Program-made: the position numbers and the translations under genes | Assembly (NCBI RefSeq): GCF_900108945.1 | Contig: NZ_FNYE01000002.1 | Location: 369,397 to 433,396 of the forward strand | Source of the DNA: Paraburkholderia diazotrophica | GTDB lineage: Bacteria > Pseudomonadota > Gammaproteobacteria > Burkholderiales > Burkholderiaceae | DNA: 64,000 nt | Direction: 5' to 3' | Part shown: piece after piece, positions 1 through 10,066 of the stretch | Position numbering within the stretch: position 1 is the stretch's first letter | How the letters are laid out: every line of letters begins with the position of its first letter | The notes under the pieces: generated by a model | What the model was told of the DNA's origin: nothing | The model's input: the letters and a program-made list of their open reading frames with translations, nothing else | Database searches by the model: none

Positions 1-866
1 ACGGCGAGCCGGTCGGGACCGATCGTACGCGGGCCATGTGTCATGACGGATTCGATGGGCAGCGCGCGGAAATCGCCGTCGCGTTCGAGCACGCGGCGCA
101 GGTCGCCGTCGGTGAAAATGCCCTTGACGCGCTCGTTTTCGTCGACGATGGCCGTCATGCCCATGCGCTTCGCCGTCAACTGGAACAGCGCGTCGCGCAC
201 GGTCGATCCGGACAGGACCATCGGCATCTGATCGCCCGTGCGCATCACGTCGCGCACATACGTGAGCAGGCGCCGGCCGAGCGCGCCGCCCGGATGCGAG
301 CGCGCGAAATCGTCTTCTCCGAAGCCACGCGCTTCGAGCACGGCCACCGCGAGCGCGTCGCCGAGCGCGAGTGCTGCCGTCGTGCTCGCCGTCGGCGCGA
401 GATTCAGAGGACACGCTTCTTTTTCGACGCCGCAATATAGATGGACGTCGGCGAGCCTGGCGAGACTCGAAGTCGGGCGGCCCGTCATCGCGATCAGTTT
501 TGCGCCGAGGCGCTTGATCAGCGGCAGGATCGAGACCAGTTCCTCGGATTCGCCGGAATTCGACATACCGATGAACACGTCTTCGGCCGTGACCATGCCG
601 AGGTCGCCGTGGCTCGCTTCGGCGGGGTGCACGAAGAACGCGGGCGTGCCCGTGCTGGCGAGCGTCGCCGCCAGCTTGCGCGCGATATGACCGGATTTGC
701 CAATGCCTGAGACGACCACGCGTCCACGGCAGCCGAGAATGAAATCGATCGCTTCGACGAAAGAGTCGTCGAGATGATCGCGAAGGGAGCGCACGGCGTC
801 CGCTTCGATGTCGAGCACGTCACGAGCGAGCGCAAGTGCCCGATCGCCATTGATTTTCGCTATCAT
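1..866 (-). CDS. kdsD: Arabinose-5-phosphate isomerase KdsD (3' end outside window)
   Basis: Converts ribulose-5-phosphate to arabinose-5-phosphate, the first committed step of KDO synthesis for lipopolysaccharide, in the cytoplasm. The minus-strand frame from the ATG at 866 gives 288 codons before the window edge, against about 327 residues for the family, so the C-terminus is missing. The SIS sugar-isomerase domain starts near residue 45 and carries the glycine-rich SGIGKSGH motif at residues 53-60. The visible end (VMTHGPRTIG) is the start of the second CBS domain. It is divergent from the Kef antiporter, an arrangement usual in Burkholderia, where kdsC normally follows kdsD downstream (here off the edge). 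Identification is by motif and context. Confidence 0.93.
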   Translation of the reverse strand, partial: MIAKINGDRALALARDVLDIEADAVRSLRDHLDDSFVEAIDFILGCRGRVVVSGIGKSGHIARKLAATLASTGTPAFFVHPAEASHGDLGMVTAEDVFIGMSNSGESEELVSILPLIKRLGAKLIAMTGRPTSSLARLADVHLYCGVEKEACPLNLAPTASTTAALALGDALAVAVLEARGFGEDDFARSHPGGALGRRLLTYVRDVMRTGDQMPMVLSGSTVRDALFQLTAKRMGMTAIVDENERVKGIFTDGDLRRVLERDGDFRALPIESVMTHGPRTIGPDRLA

Positions 867-1014
867 CCGGGGAGTATAGCAAAGGCGTATGTTCGCCGCG
901 CCGGGACCGACCGTTCCGGACATTGCCTTCACCGGCCCTTCGACCTTGCTGCGCGGGCGTTTGCGCGTGGCTTCGCTGACGAACCAGGACGCTCTCTCCG
1001 ATGCGCTTTTGCCG

Positions 1015-3018
1015 ATGATTTCCCCGCTCGAAATGACGCTGTTTCTGCTGCTGGCTTCAGTGGTGGGCGTCGTCGTGTTCCGTTATCTGAACCTGCCGCC
1101 GATGCTGGGTTATCTGACGGTGGGGATCGTCGTCGGGCCGCACGCGTTCGGCATCGTGCCCGATTCCGTCGGCGCGCAGAATCTCGCTGAATTCGGCGTC
1201 GTGTTCCTGATGTTCTCGATCGGCCTGGAGTTTTCGCTCGCGAAACTGCGCTCGATGCGCCGGCTCGTGTTCGGCCTCGGGCTGCTGCAGGTGCTCGGCA
1301 CGGTGGCCGTTGCGGTATCGGTCGGTCTGGTGCTGGAGCGCTGGGTGCATATCTCGTGGCAGGGCAGCGTCGCGCTGGGCGGCGCGCTCGCGATGTCGTC
1401 GACGGCCATCGTCAGCAAGATGCTCGCGGAGCGGCTCGAGATCGAGACCGAGCATGGCCGCAATATCTTCGGCGTGCTGCTGTTCCAGGATCTCGCCGTC
1501 GTGCCGCTTCTGATCATCATCTCCGCGCTGGGCGGCAATTCGGACGATCTGATGAAAGCGCTCGGCATCGCGTCGATCAAGATCGTGATCGCGCTGTCGC
1601 TGCTGCTGATCGTCGGGCAGAAATTCATGACGCGCTGGTTCAACGTCGTGGCGCGCCGCCGTTCGCAGGAACTGTTCGTCCTGAACCTGCTGCTCGTCAC
1701 ACTGGGCGCGGCGTTCATCACCGACAGGTTCGGCCTGTCGCTCGCGCTGGGCGCGTTCATCGCTGGCATGCTGATCGCCGAGACGCCGTATCGGCATCAG
1801 GTGGAAGAGGACATCAAGCCGTTTCGCGACGTGCTGCTCGGTCTCTTCTTCGTGACCACGGGCATGCTGCTGAATCCGCGCGTGATCTGGACGCATCCGC
1901 TCGTCGTGCTCGCGTTTCTGATTGGTCCGCTGCTGCTGAAAGCCGTGATGATCACGGGGCTCGCGCGACTGTTCGGCGCGACGCCCGGCGTGGCGATGCG
2001 CACGGGTATCGGGCTCGCACAGGCGGGCGAGTTCGGCTTTGTGCTGCTCAATCTGATCCTCGATAAGCACCTGGTCGACGCGACGTTCCTGCAGGCGATT
2101 CTCGCCGCGATGCTGCTGTCGATGCTCGCCGCGCCGTTCCTCATTCAGAACGCGGATCGCATCGTGCTGCGGCTGTCGTCGACCGAATGGATGATGCAGT
2201 CGTTGCAGATGACGCGCATCGCGACGCAAAGCCTGAAGCAAACGGGCCACGTGATCATCTGCGGCTACGGCCGCGCCGGGCAGAATCTCGCGCGGATGCT
2301 GGAGCACGAAGGGCTCTCGTATGTCGCCCTCGACCTCGATCCCGATCGCGTGGCGGCGGCCGCGGCGGCGGGCGAATCGGTCGTGTTCGGCGACGCCGGG
2401 CGGCGCGAGTCGCTGCTCGCGGCGGGTATCCATCGCGCGGCGACCGTCGCCATCACGTACGCGAATACGCCGTCGGCGCTGCGCGTGCTGCACAACATCC
2501 ACGAACTCGAGCCGACGCTGCCCGTCATTGTGCGCACCGTCGACGACAGCGACCTCGAAAAGCTGCTTGCCGCGGGAGCGACGGAAGTGATTCCGGAAAT
2601 CGTCGAAGGCAGTCTGATGCTCGCGTCGCACACGCTCGTCGTAATGGGCGTGCCGATGCGGCGCGTCGTGCGGCGCGTCGAGGAGTTGCGCGACGAACGC
2701 TATAGTCTGCTGCGCGGCTATTTCCACGGCGCGGACGACGTCGATGACGACGACGGCCACGAGCAGGTGCGGCTACAATCGGTCCCCGTCGACGAGAAGG
2801 CGGATGCCGTCGGGCGTACGCTCGAAGAGCTTGGCCTCTTCGATCTCGGCGTCGAAGTGACGGCGATCCGGCGGCACGGCATTCGCGGCGTCGAGCCCGA
2901 TCCATCGACTAAACTTCGCGCAAGCGACATCGTCGTGCTGCGCGGCCTGCCTGAAGCACTGGCGGAAGCGGAGGAGCGTCTGTCGAGGCATCGGCGCGCG
3001 GGCGCGGCGGCGGCCTGA
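1015..3018 (+). CDS. kefB: Kef-type monovalent cation:proton antiporter (CPA2 family)
   Basis: Inner-membrane K+/H+ antiporter of the CPA2/KefB-C group, probably for potassium efflux and pH protection. About the first 390 residues are a hydrophobic Na+/H+ exchanger domain with some 12 membrane segments. A TrkA-N (RCK) Rossmann domain follows at about 412-530 with GYGRAG, then a TrkA-C domain near 590-660. The frame is open back to an ATG at 889, but the 42 extra residues are not membrane-like, and family proteins begin just before the first membrane segment, so I place the start at 1015 ([10 protein letters not shown]). No convincing Shine-Dalgarno decides between them. apt follows after 113 bp. 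Which ion is moved cannot be read from sequence. Confidence 0.9.
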   Translation: MISPLEMTLFLLLASVVGVVVFRYLNLPPMLGYLTVGIVVGPHAFGIVPDSVGAQNLAEFGVVFLMFSIGLEFSLAKLRSMRRLVFGLGLLQVLGTVAVAVSVGLVLERWVHISWQGSVALGGALAMSSTAIVSKMLAERLEIETEHGRNIFGVLLFQDLAVVPLLIIISALGGNSDDLMKALGIASIKIVIALSLLLIVGQKFMTRWFNVVARRRSQELFVLNLLLVTLGAAFITDRFGLSLALGAFIAGMLIAETPYRHQVEEDIKPFRDVLLGLFFVTTGMLLNPRVIWTHPLVVLAFLIGPLLLKAVMITGLARLFGATPGVAMRTGIGLAQAGEFGFVLLNLILDKHLVDATFLQAILAAMLLSMLAAPFLIQNADRIVLRLSSTEWMMQSLQMTRIATQSLKQTGHVIICGYGRAGQNLARMLEHEGLSYVALDLDPDRVAAAAAAGESVVFGDAGRRESLLAAGIHRAATVAITYANTPSALRVLHNIHELEPTLPVIVRTVDDSDLEKLLAAGATEVIPEIVEGSLMLASHTLVVMGVPMRRVVRRVEELRDERYSLLRGYFHGADDVDDDDGHEQVRLQSVPVDEKADAVGRTLEELGLFDLGVEVTAIRRHGIRGVEPDPSTKLRASDIVVLRGLPEALAEAEERLSRHRRAGAAAA

Positions 3019-3131
3019 CGTTTGCTGCCGTCCATCGACATCGATCACGCGGCGGCGCTCGACGAACGCGCGCCGTATTCAAGCAACTCACTGGAAACAT
3101 CGGGGTCTTCGACGACCCGTCTGGAGTCATC

Positions 3132-3698
3132 ATGTCCAACGCGCCTGCGAACAAGCCATTCGATCCGGCCGAATACATCAACAGCCAGATCCGCACGGTG
3201 CCCGACTGGCCGCAGGCCGGCGTGCAGTTTCGCGACATCACGCCGTTGCTGCAAAACCCGAAAACGCTGCGCGTGCTGATCGATATGTTCGTGCAGCGCT
3301 ATATCGATCAGAAGCTCGACTACATCGCGGGGCTCGACGCGCGCGGCTTCATCATCGGGCCGATTCTCGCGTACGAGCTGAACCTCGGCTTCATCCCGAT
3401 CCGCAAGATCGGCAAGCTGCCGTATAGAACGGTGTCCGAATCGTATGCGCTCGAATACGGCACGGCGACCGTCGAGATTCATGAGGACGCGTGCAAGCCC
3501 GGCGACCGCATCGTGATCGTCGACGATCTGATCGCGACGGGCGGCACGATGATGGCGGGAAAGAAGCTGCTCGAGCGTCTTGGCGCGACGGTGGTCGAAG
3601 GGGCGGCGATCATCGATCTGCCCGACCTCGGCGGCTCGAAGCTGCTGCGCGATGCCGGGCTGCCGCTTTTCACCGTGACGGGATTCGGCGGTCATTGA
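3132..3698 (+). CDS. apt: Adenine phosphoribosyltransferase
   Basis: Purine salvage enzyme: adenine + PRPP gives AMP + PPi in the cytoplasm. The 188 residues match the usual length. The PRPP-binding signature [13 protein letters not shown] lies at about residues 127-140, and the N-terminal part has the typical [18 protein letters not shown] segment of Apt. The ATG at 3132 gives the expected N-terminus. It is followed after 25 bp by a LysE-type exporter on the same strand, so the two may be cotranscribed. Confidence 0.96.
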   Translation: MSNAPANKPFDPAEYINSQIRTVPDWPQAGVQFRDITPLLQNPKTLRVLIDMFVQRYIDQKLDYIAGLDARGFIIGPILAYELNLGFIPIRKIGKLPYRTVSESYALEYGTATVEIHEDACKPGDRIVIVDDLIATGGTMMAGKKLLERLGATVVEGAAIIDLPDLGGSKLLRDAGLPLFTVTGFGGH

Positions 3699-3723
3699 GT
3701 CTTTCCAACGGAGCTTCCGAGCA

Positions 3724-4338
3724 ATGCCCAATTTCCTGCTCTTTCTCGCGACGTCGATAGCGATCACGTTCGCGCCCGGCCCCGACAATCTGCAAGTGCT
3801 CGCGCGCGGCATTTCGCAAGGACGGGCGGCGGGCTTCGTCGCCGCGCTCGGTTTCGCCGCGGGCATTTCGTTTCACACGACGCTCGCGGCGCTCGGCGTC
3901 GCCGCCGTGCTGCGCTCGTCGCCTGTCGCGTTTCAGATCATCAAGCTCGCGGGCGCTGCGTATCTCGTGTGGATCGGCATCAAGGCATTGCGCAGCAACG
4001 GTCTCGCGACGGCGCACGAGCGCCCGCCGCAGCCGCTTTCGTCGATCTTCAGGCAGAGCGTGGTCGGCAACATGATGAACCCGAAGGTGACGCTGTTCTT
4101 CGTCGTGTTCCTGCCGCAATTCGTCGACCCGCATGGCGCGCAGAGCGCCACGTTGCAGATGCTCGAACTGGGCGCGCTGTTCATGATGCAAACCGTCGTC
4201 GTGTTCTCGCTGTTCGGCGTGTGCGCGGGTGTGATCGGCGGATGGCTGCGGCGTCGTCCGCGCGTGGGCGTGTGGCTTGACCGGCTCGCGGGCGCGACGT
4301 TCATCGCGATCGGTATCCGCGTCGCGCTGCGCGATTGA
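3724..4338 (+). CDS. LysE/RhtB-family amino-acid exporter
   Basis: Predicted inner-membrane exporter of the LysE/RhtB family, 204 residues with about six hydrophobic segments. The N-terminus carries the family pattern of a first helix followed by APGPDNL (residues about 17-23), and NPKVTLFFVVFLPQF near residue 120 is also typical. The substrate (homoserine, threonine, lysine or another amino acid) cannot be predicted. It lies 25 bp after apt and about 80 bp before the Nudix-like gene, all on the plus strand. Confidence 0.9.
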   Translation: MPNFLLFLATSIAITFAPGPDNLQVLARGISQGRAAGFVAALGFAAGISFHTTLAALGVAAVLRSSPVAFQIIKLAGAAYLVWIGIKALRSNGLATAHERPPQPLSSIFRQSVVGNMMNPKVTLFFVVFLPQFVDPHGAQSATLQMLELGALFMMQTVVVFSLFGVCAGVIGGWLRRRPRVGVWLDRLAGATFIAIGIRVALRD

Positions 4339-4421
4339 TTTGATTGATTCGTTGTTTGCCGCTTGAGTCGTCTGAGTTGTCGGTTGGTTCGTCATCACGT
4401 AGCACGCTGTCTGGAGCTTTC

Positions 4422-5270
4422 ATGTCTTTGCCTTGCATTGCCGCCGCGCGTCGCTTCGATCCTTCGCAACATCTTCCGTTCGTGATCGACGGGGAGCGCG
4501 TCGGCTGGATTCGCGCGACCGACGTGCCGCTGCTCGTGCGCTGGCCGGATGTGTTCGACATCGATGCGAAGAGCGTTACGTTGGCGCCGCAATTCAGCAC
4601 CGTCGCACTGCGTAGCGCCGCGCTGGGTTCGGTGATCGGCGCGCTCGCCGCCGACGGCTGCATTCCCGGCTGGCGCGACGAAACCTACGCGATCCGCAAT
4701 GCGTTCGATGCGCCGCCGCTCGCGTATATCGAGCGCGCGGCGTCTCGCTTTTTCGGCACGATGACGTACGCGGTGCATCTGAACGGCGTCGTAGAATATG
4801 AAGATCGCGCGCCGCAGTTGTGGATCGCGCGCCGCAGCGACACGAAGGCGACCGATCCGGGCATGCTCGACAACGTCGTCGCGGGTGGCATCGGCTGGGG
4901 CTTTAGTCTCACTGAGACGATCGTCAAGGAATGCTGGGAAGAAGCGGGCATTCCGCAAGAGATCGCCGCGCGCGCGGTCGCGGGACGCACGGCACACGTG
5001 CTGCAATCGCTGCCCGAAGGCACGCAGGCCGAGCAGATCTTCATCTACGACCTCGCATTGCCGGCAGACTTCGCGCCGCGCAATCAGGACGGCGAAGTGG
5101 GCGAGCATCGGCTGGCGCGCATCGAAGATGTCGCGCAGTCGATCGAAGAAGGCGCAATGACGGTCGATGCGAGCCTCGCGACGCTCGATTGCCTGCTGCG
5201 CCGCCGCTGGATCGACGAAGACGCGTGTGCCGGCATCGACGCGCTGTTCGAGCCGCCCGTCTCCGACTGA
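4422..5270 (+). CDS. DUF4743 / Nudix-like hydrolase (thiamine-pyrophosphokinase-related type)
   Basis: A 282-residue protein with an N-terminal DUF4743 region (about 1-110) and a Nudix fold. The Nudix box is degenerate: GGIGWGFSLTET is followed by KECWEEAGI, keeping the metal-binding EExG core but not the standard G-x5-E spacing. This matches the Tnr3/YJR142W-type family, some members of which hydrolyse damaged thiamine diphosphates. The function here is inferred only from family. The open frame extends upstream to a TTG at 4344, but the ATG at 4422 has GGAG about eight bases before it and gives the expected start. Confidence 0.85.
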   Translation: MSLPCIAAARRFDPSQHLPFVIDGERVGWIRATDVPLLVRWPDVFDIDAKSVTLAPQFSTVALRSAALGSVIGALAADGCIPGWRDETYAIRNAFDAPPLAYIERAASRFFGTMTYAVHLNGVVEYEDRAPQLWIARRSDTKATDPGMLDNVVAGGIGWGFSLTETIVKECWEEAGIPQEIAARAVAGRTAHVLQSLPEGTQAEQIFIYDLALPADFAPRNQDGEVGEHRLARIEDVAQSIEEGAMTVDASLATLDCLLRRRWIDEDACAGIDALFEPPVSD

Positions 5271-5354
5271 CACTGACGGACGAACGCGCACGCGCATCCG
5301 AAGCACTGCATACACTCTACGAAACACGCACTGAAGAAGGGAGTCACCGAGGTC

Positions 5355-6218
5355 ATGTCGACCGAACACAGCTTTATTCTCAAACTGTCGTGCGCCGATC
5401 GGCCCGGCATCGTTCACGCCGTGTCAGGCTTTCTGTTCGAGCGCGGCAGCAACATCCTCGACTCCGCGCAATTCGGCGACAGCCACACGGGCGAGTTCTT
5501 CATGCGCGTCCACTTTCAGCAGGTGGGCGGCGATCCCGGCCTCGAAGCGCTGCGCGAAGCATTCGCGACGCTCGCCGCGCAGTTCGGCATGCGCTGGGAA
5601 TTGCACGACGCGAACGTGAAGCCGCGTGTCGTGATCATGGTGTCGAAGATCGGCCACTGTCTGAACGATCTGCTGTTTCGGTATCGCACCGGGCAACTGA
5701 ACATCGAGATTCCCGCGATCATCTCGAACCACAAGGAGTTCTATCAGCTTGCCGCGAGCTACGACATTCCGTTTCATCACTTCCCGTTGACGTCGAAGGA
5801 CGCGAAGGCGCAGCAGGAAGCGCGCGTGCTTGAAGTGATCGACGAATGCAAGGCGGATCTCGTCGTGCTCGCGCGCTACATGCAGATTCTCTCGCCTGAA
5901 TTGTGCGAGCGGTTGGCGGGGCGCGCGATCAACATCCATCATTCGTTCCTGCCGAGCTTCAAGGGCGCGAAGCCGTACTACCAGGCGTTCGATCGCGGCG
6001 TGAAGCTGATCGGCGCAACGGCGCACTACGTGACGACGGATCTCGACGAAGGCCCGATCATCGAGCAGGAAGTGGAGCGCGTCGATCACAGCATGACGCC
6101 GGATCAGCTGACGGGCATCGGCCGCGATGTCGAATGCGTGACGCTCGCGCGCGCAGTGAAGTGGCACGTCGAGCACCGTATCGTGCTGAACGGCAGCAAG
6201 ACGGTCGTGTTCCGCTGA
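5355..6218 (+). CDS. purU: Formyltetrahydrofolate deformylase
   Basis: Hydrolyses 10-formyl-THF to formate and THF, balancing one-carbon pools in the cytoplasm. The 287 residues comprise an ACT domain (about 8-85) and a formyltransferase fold (about 91-270). The catalytic NIHHSFLPSF motif and the LDEGPII aspartate are both present. The ATG follows a GGGAG/GAGG-rich stretch. A rho-independent terminator begins about 23 bp after the stop. Confidence 0.95.
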   Translation: MSTEHSFILKLSCADRPGIVHAVSGFLFERGSNILDSAQFGDSHTGEFFMRVHFQQVGGDPGLEALREAFATLAAQFGMRWELHDANVKPRVVIMVSKIGHCLNDLLFRYRTGQLNIEIPAIISNHKEFYQLAASYDIPFHHFPLTSKDAKAQQEARVLEVIDECKADLVVLARYMQILSPELCERLAGRAINIHHSFLPSFKGAKPYYQAFDRGVKLIGATAHYVTTDLDEGPIIEQEVERVDHSMTPDQLTGIGRDVECVTLARAVKWHVEHRIVLNGSKTVVFR

Positions 6219-6236
6219 TTCGCTTTTCTTTTCGCT

Positions 6237-6276
6237 AAAACCGGCGCGGATCGTGATCGACCGCGCCGGTTTTTTA
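6237..6276. terminator. Bidirectional rho-independent terminator between purU and the PepSY gene
   Basis: A perfect 9-bp stem CCGGCGCGG/CCGCGCCGG (6241-6249 with 6261-6269) is preceded by four A and followed by six T. It therefore reads as a terminator on both strands, serving the convergent purU and PepSY-protein genes. Confidence 0.88.
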
Positions 6277-7512
6277 TTGCGACGTTGCGCTTTCGGTTTG
6301 CGTGCGAACGGCGCGTGACTTTGCGTCGCGCGTGATCGTCGCATGACGGCGCGCGTTCGTCTTCTTTAGCCAGATCAACAGGCCCGTCGCGCTCAGCACC
6401 GCCACCATCACGCCGACGAAGCTGACCAGAATGCGTCCGCCGATGCCGAGGATGCGCCCCGAATGCAGCGGGAATTGCGCCTGCATGAAGAGGTCGCCCG
6501 CCGTGCCTTGGCCGGGAATCTGCGCGCCGAGTGATCGGCCTGTCTGCGCATTCCAGTATGTCCATGCGTTGCCGAGGCCGCCGTCGCCATGATCGTCGCT
6601 GGCTCCGAAATAGCCGACGCCGTACACGTGGAACGCCGGCGCGTAATAGATCGCGCCAGGCGGCGCATCGATATGCTTTTCGATGCGCGCCTGTTTCGCC
6701 GCCTTCAAGATCTGCTCGCGCGGCAGCGGCTCGTCATTGGGTTTTGCGTTGGGCAGCATCGACGGATCGGTGAACGGCGTCGGCGTGAGCGTCGAGAACA
6801 GCTTGACGATCGGCTGCACGACGGGCGTCGACAGATTCATCGACACCGACGTCACCGCGACGATCAGCAGCAGTCCCCAGATCCATACGCCGCCCGAGCG
6901 GTGCAGATCGAACGTGAGCGCGTAGCCGCCGCGCCGCACACGGAATGCAAACGACTTTTTCCATGCCTTCGCGCTGGGAAACGCGAGCACGAGCGCAATC
7001 ACGCTATCGAAAATCCACACGATGCCGACGATGCCCATCAGCCATGTGCCGATGTCGACGCCATGCGTGAACGGCAGAAACAGCGTGTAGTGCAGCTTGT
7101 AGATGAACGGCAGCAGATTGATCCGCGCGACCGATAACGCGCCCCATTCGCGCCGACCCTGAATTTCGCCCGTGGCGGGATCGACGGCGATCTGATTGAA
7201 GTCGAGCGGATACGGCTGGTTCGTTTTCGGATCGACGCGCGCCATCACCATCATTTGCAGCGTGTGTCCTTTTTCGGCAGCGAGCGGCAGATAGGTCACT
7301 TGCAGCCGAGGGTCGCCCGACTCGACGCGGCGCGCGAGTTCCAGCGACGGCAACGGCGCGGCATTGGTGCGCGCGTCGAAGAACGACGGATTGAGCGCCG
7401 CGTCGAGTTCGTGATCCCACGCGATCAACGCACCTGTCAGTCCCGCGACGAACAGAAACAGCGCAGTCCCGATGCCGAACCAGCGATGCAGTCGAACGAG
7501 CGCGGATCTCAT
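6274..7512 (-). CDS. PepSY-domain inner-membrane protein (iron-uptake associated)
   Basis: A 412-residue protein of the PepSY-associated TM (PiuB-like) family. It has an N-terminal helix with HRWFGIGTALFLFVAGLTGA, periplasmic PepSY regions and further membrane segments near residues 155-180, 205-225 and 370-390. Family members lie next to TonB-dependent siderophore receptors and are proposed to act in reductive iron release or ferrisiderophore handling at the inner membrane. Here it is divergent from such a receptor, with Fur-like sites between them. Its last codons overlap the T-tract of the bidirectional terminator. The biochemical role is inferred from family and context. Confidence 0.87.
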   Translation of the reverse strand: MRSALVRLHRWFGIGTALFLFVAGLTGALIAWDHELDAALNPSFFDARTNAAPLPSLELARRVESGDPRLQVTYLPLAAEKGHTLQMMVMARVDPKTNQPYPLDFNQIAVDPATGEIQGRREWGALSVARINLLPFIYKLHYTLFLPFTHGVDIGTWLMGIVGIVWIFDSVIALVLAFPSAKAWKKSFAFRVRRGGYALTFDLHRSGGVWIWGLLLIVAVTSVSMNLSTPVVQPIVKLFSTLTPTPFTDPSMLPNAKPNDEPLPREQILKAAKQARIEKHIDAPPGAIYYAPAFHVYGVGYFGASDDHGDGGLGNAWTYWNAQTGRSLGAQIPGQGTAGDLFMQAQFPLHSGRILGIGGRILVSFVGVMVAVLSATGLLIWLKKTNARRHATITRDAKSRAVRTQTESATSQ

Positions 7513-7582
7513 GCGCAGTTTCCGTCGAAAGCGACGGCCATCGACGGCGAAAAAGTGACAGACATGACCGCGTCTTGTCCTT

Positions 7583-7601
7583 GCAAATAAGAATTATTCG
7601 C
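7583..7601. promoter_or_regulatory. Fur-box-like 19-bp inverted repeat
   Basis: GCAAATAAGAATTATTCGC is a near-perfect 19-bp inverted repeat (GC.AATAA / TTATT.GC) rich in A/T triplets, resembling the 19-bp Fur consensus. It lies 71 bp upstream of the PepSY gene start on the minus strand. Fur binding is inferred from pattern and neighbour function. Confidence 0.5.
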
Positions 7602-7797
7602 ATCTTATGGGGCAAGCGTCGATGTCGCAAGAGTTTCGTAAGCGCTAGCGGCGCGTATTCCTTCGTCACCGGCGACCTTGGAGGCGAACGGATGACCCAT
7701 CGTCGGCCCTCGTTAGATGCGCATGCGACAGAATGTCGCGCCTAAACGCTTACAGAAATTCCGCGGTTCCGGGCATCATTCGCCTTCTCGTAAATGT

Positions 7798-7812
7798 GAA
7801 TGATTCGTATTC
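7798..7812. promoter_or_regulatory. Fur-like AT-rich repeat upstream of siderophore receptor
   Basis: GAATGATTCGTATTC contains overlapping GAAT/ATTC half-sites of the kind found in Fur boxes. It lies 35 bp upstream of the receptor start codon, where binding could block the promoter. It is weaker than the site at 7583-7601. Confidence 0.4.
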
Positions 7813-7846
7813 GTAAAAATAGGTAGACTGACTGTCTGGAACAACA

Positions 7847-10066
7847 ATGAAAAGCGCTGCTGAACAAGGGGTGGGTAAGAAACAACGCGGAAAGACGAAA
7901 GCGCCGACGATCGGCGTCGCGCATATCGCCGTGATGCTGGCGTTTGCTGCCAGCCAAAACGCTTACGCGCAGACGGACGCGCCGGTCAATGCGTCGAATG
8001 CCGCGGCGGCATCCGCCGGCGCAGCGAACGACGCAGCCGCTGAGAAGTCATTGCCCGCCGTCAACGTGACGGCCGCGCAGGACTCGCCGCAGCATCTGAA
8101 CGCCGATGTCGGCAGCGGCGCGCTCGGCACGCGCACGCAGCTCGACACGCCGTTCTCGACGACGGTCGTGACGAGCGAGGAACTGCAAGACATGCAGCCG
8201 CAAAAGCTCGGGGACGTATTCGCGCGCGACGCATCCGTCTCCGACAACGGCAATCCGTACAGCGCATGGGCCACGTATCTGAGTGTGCGCGGCATGCAGC
8301 TCGACTGGCAGAACGGCTTCAAGATCGACGGTTTGCCGTTCAACAGCTACGGCATCACGATGCCGTACGAACAGCTCGAGAGCGTCGAACTGCTCAAGGG
8401 GCTGTCCGGTTTCATGTATGGCTTTGGCGCGCCGGGCGGCGTCGTCAACTACGTGACGAAGAAGCCGCCGCTTTCGGGCACGCCCATTCGCAGCGTCGAT
8501 GTGGGTTATCTGACGGACGGCGTATGGGCCGAGCACGCGGACCTCGGTGGTCGCGTCGGCCCGAACGGCATGTTCGGCTATCGCTTCAATGCGACGCACG
8601 AAGAAGGGCAGACGTACAACGACGGCACGATTCGCCGCAACGCATTCTCGCTCGCGCTCGATGCCCGCATCACGCGCGACCTGAGCGCGACGTTCGGCGC
8701 GCTGTATCAGGACCAGCACACGACAGGGCAGGGCGGCTCGATCTCGACGGCGCAATACGTCGGCACGTCGCTCCCGGCGGCACTCAGCGGCTCGACCGAC
8801 AACCTCGGTAATCCGTCACAGCACCTGAATACGAATCTCCAGCTTTACACGGCGGGCGTTCACTACAACCTGAGTCCCAACTGGACCGCGCATTTGACGT
8901 ATAGCTTCAGCAAGAGCTTTCGCGATCGCAACGAAAGCACGTTCTTCCTGGAAAACCCTGCCGGCGACTATACGGACTTCCGTTTCGCCGGCAAGGAAGG
9001 ACATCGGCTGAGCCTCTGGCAGGCGTTGGTCGAAGGGGACGTGAAGACGGGGCCGTTCGAGCATCAGCTGGTATTGGGCGCCGCGTGGCAGAAACAGGTG
9101 AACGAGTACGAAGCGAACAGCGTCTACGAGCAGATCGGCACGGGCAATCTCTATTCGCCGAACACGAACCTGTTCTACAGCCCCGAAGGGCTTGCAACCT
9201 ATCGCGCCGGCGACATCACGCAAAAGGCGCTCTTCGCCAGCGATACGATCCGGTTGACCGAACGCTGGTCGGTGCTCGGCGGCGTCCGTTATACGTACTA
9301 CGAGCAGAACGGCTACACGCTGACGGGCACGACCAGTTCGCATTACAGCCAGAGCGGCGTGCTCACGCCGACCGTCGCGCTGATGTTCAAGCTCGCGCCG
9401 ACAACTACGCTCTACACGAGCTATGTCGAATCGCTCGAACCCGGCTCGATCGTCGACTTCACCTATGCGAACGCCGGCCGGATGCTCAAGCCGCTGCGCA
9501 GCAAGCAGTACGAAGTCGGCATCAAGAGCGAGCATGCGCGCTGGAGCGCGAGCACGGCGCTGTTCCGCATCGAGCGCGGCGCCGAGTACGCGAACAGCGC
9601 GAACGTCTATGTTCAGGATGGCGAGTCGATTTTCGAAGGCGTCGAAGCGGGCGCCGACGTGCGGCTCGGCGCGAACTGGACGGTCGGCGGCGACCTGATG
9701 TGGCTGCATACGAAGTATGAGCGCGGCTCGTCATTCGATGGCAACCGCGTCGCGGGCGCGCCCGGTTTCGTCGCCGCGGGCCATGTGACGTACAACGTGC
9801 CGTACGTCCCCGGGCTCAGAATCGGAGCCGACGCGAAGTTCACGGGCAACACGAGCGTGCGTCCTGCCGGCGACCTGAAAGCGGGCGGTTATACGCTGTT
9901 CAATGTCGGCGCGTCGTATGCGACCCGTATCGGCGGCTATGGCGTGACCTTCCGCGCCGCGATCGACAACATCACGAACAAGCGTTACTGGGAATACCAG
10001 TACGCGGACTACATTTCGCCGGGCGATCCGCGCACGCTGTCGCTCAACGCGCGCATCGACTTCTGA
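7847..10066 (+). CDS. TonB-dependent siderophore receptor
   Basis: Outer-membrane ferric-siderophore receptor, 739 residues, powered by TonB-ExbB-ExbD. After a long basic N-region and signal peptide ending near NAYAQ, a TonB-box-like LPAVNVTA occurs close to residue 67. The plug domain (about 95-205) contains VRGMQLDW and ESVELLKGLSGFMYG. A 22-strand beta-barrel follows, ending in the usual terminal aromatic (ARIDF). There is no N-terminal STN signalling domain, so it is unlikely to signal to an anti-sigma factor. The ligand is unknown. No siderophore synthesis genes are nearby, which suggests uptake of a foreign siderophore. Confidence 0.93.
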   Translation: MKSAAEQGVGKKQRGKTKAPTIGVAHIAVMLAFAASQNAYAQTDAPVNASNAAAASAGAANDAAAEKSLPAVNVTAAQDSPQHLNADVGSGALGTRTQLDTPFSTTVVTSEELQDMQPQKLGDVFARDASVSDNGNPYSAWATYLSVRGMQLDWQNGFKIDGLPFNSYGITMPYEQLESVELLKGLSGFMYGFGAPGGVVNYVTKKPPLSGTPIRSVDVGYLTDGVWAEHADLGGRVGPNGMFGYRFNATHEEGQTYNDGTIRRNAFSLALDARITRDLSATFGALYQDQHTTGQGGSISTAQYVGTSLPAALSGSTDNLGNPSQHLNTNLQLYTAGVHYNLSPNWTAHLTYSFSKSFRDRNESTFFLENPAGDYTDFRFAGKEGHRLSLWQALVEGDVKTGPFEHQLVLGAAWQKQVNEYEANSVYEQIGTGNLYSPNTNLFYSPEGLATYRAGDITQKALFASDTIRLTERWSVLGGVRYTYYEQNGYTLTGTTSSHYSQSGVLTPTVALMFKLAPTTTLYTSYVESLEPGSIVDFTYANAGRMLKPLRSKQYEVGIKSEHARWSASTALFRIERGAEYANSANVYVQDGESIFEGVEAGADVRLGANWTVGGDLMWLHTKYERGSSFDGNRVAGAPGFVAAGHVTYNVPYVPGLRIGADAKFTGNTSVRPAGDLKAGGYTLFNVGASYATRIGGYGVTFRAAIDNITNKRYWEYQYADYISPGDPRTLSLNARIDF

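Larger units (their letters stand above)
7513..7846. promoter_or_regulatory. Divergent regulatory region between PepSY protein and siderophore receptor
   Basis: The 334-bp intergenic region is AT-richer than its flanks and contains no convincing gene. It holds one Fur-like inverted repeat near each of the two divergent starts (listed separately), consistent with iron-controlled promoters on both strands. Confidence 0.6.

Noticed and set aside
1057..2760. Long open frame antisense to the Kef antiporter gene
   Set aside because: It is rich in Arg, His, Asp and Gln with no domain, and mirrors the codon bias of the sense gene; a GC-rich shadow. The same applies to the long antisense frames over uvrA (12539-13816), the hybrid kinase (33800-35440), the oxidoreductase (50623-52410), ubiB (58339-60084) and aspS (61849-63669).
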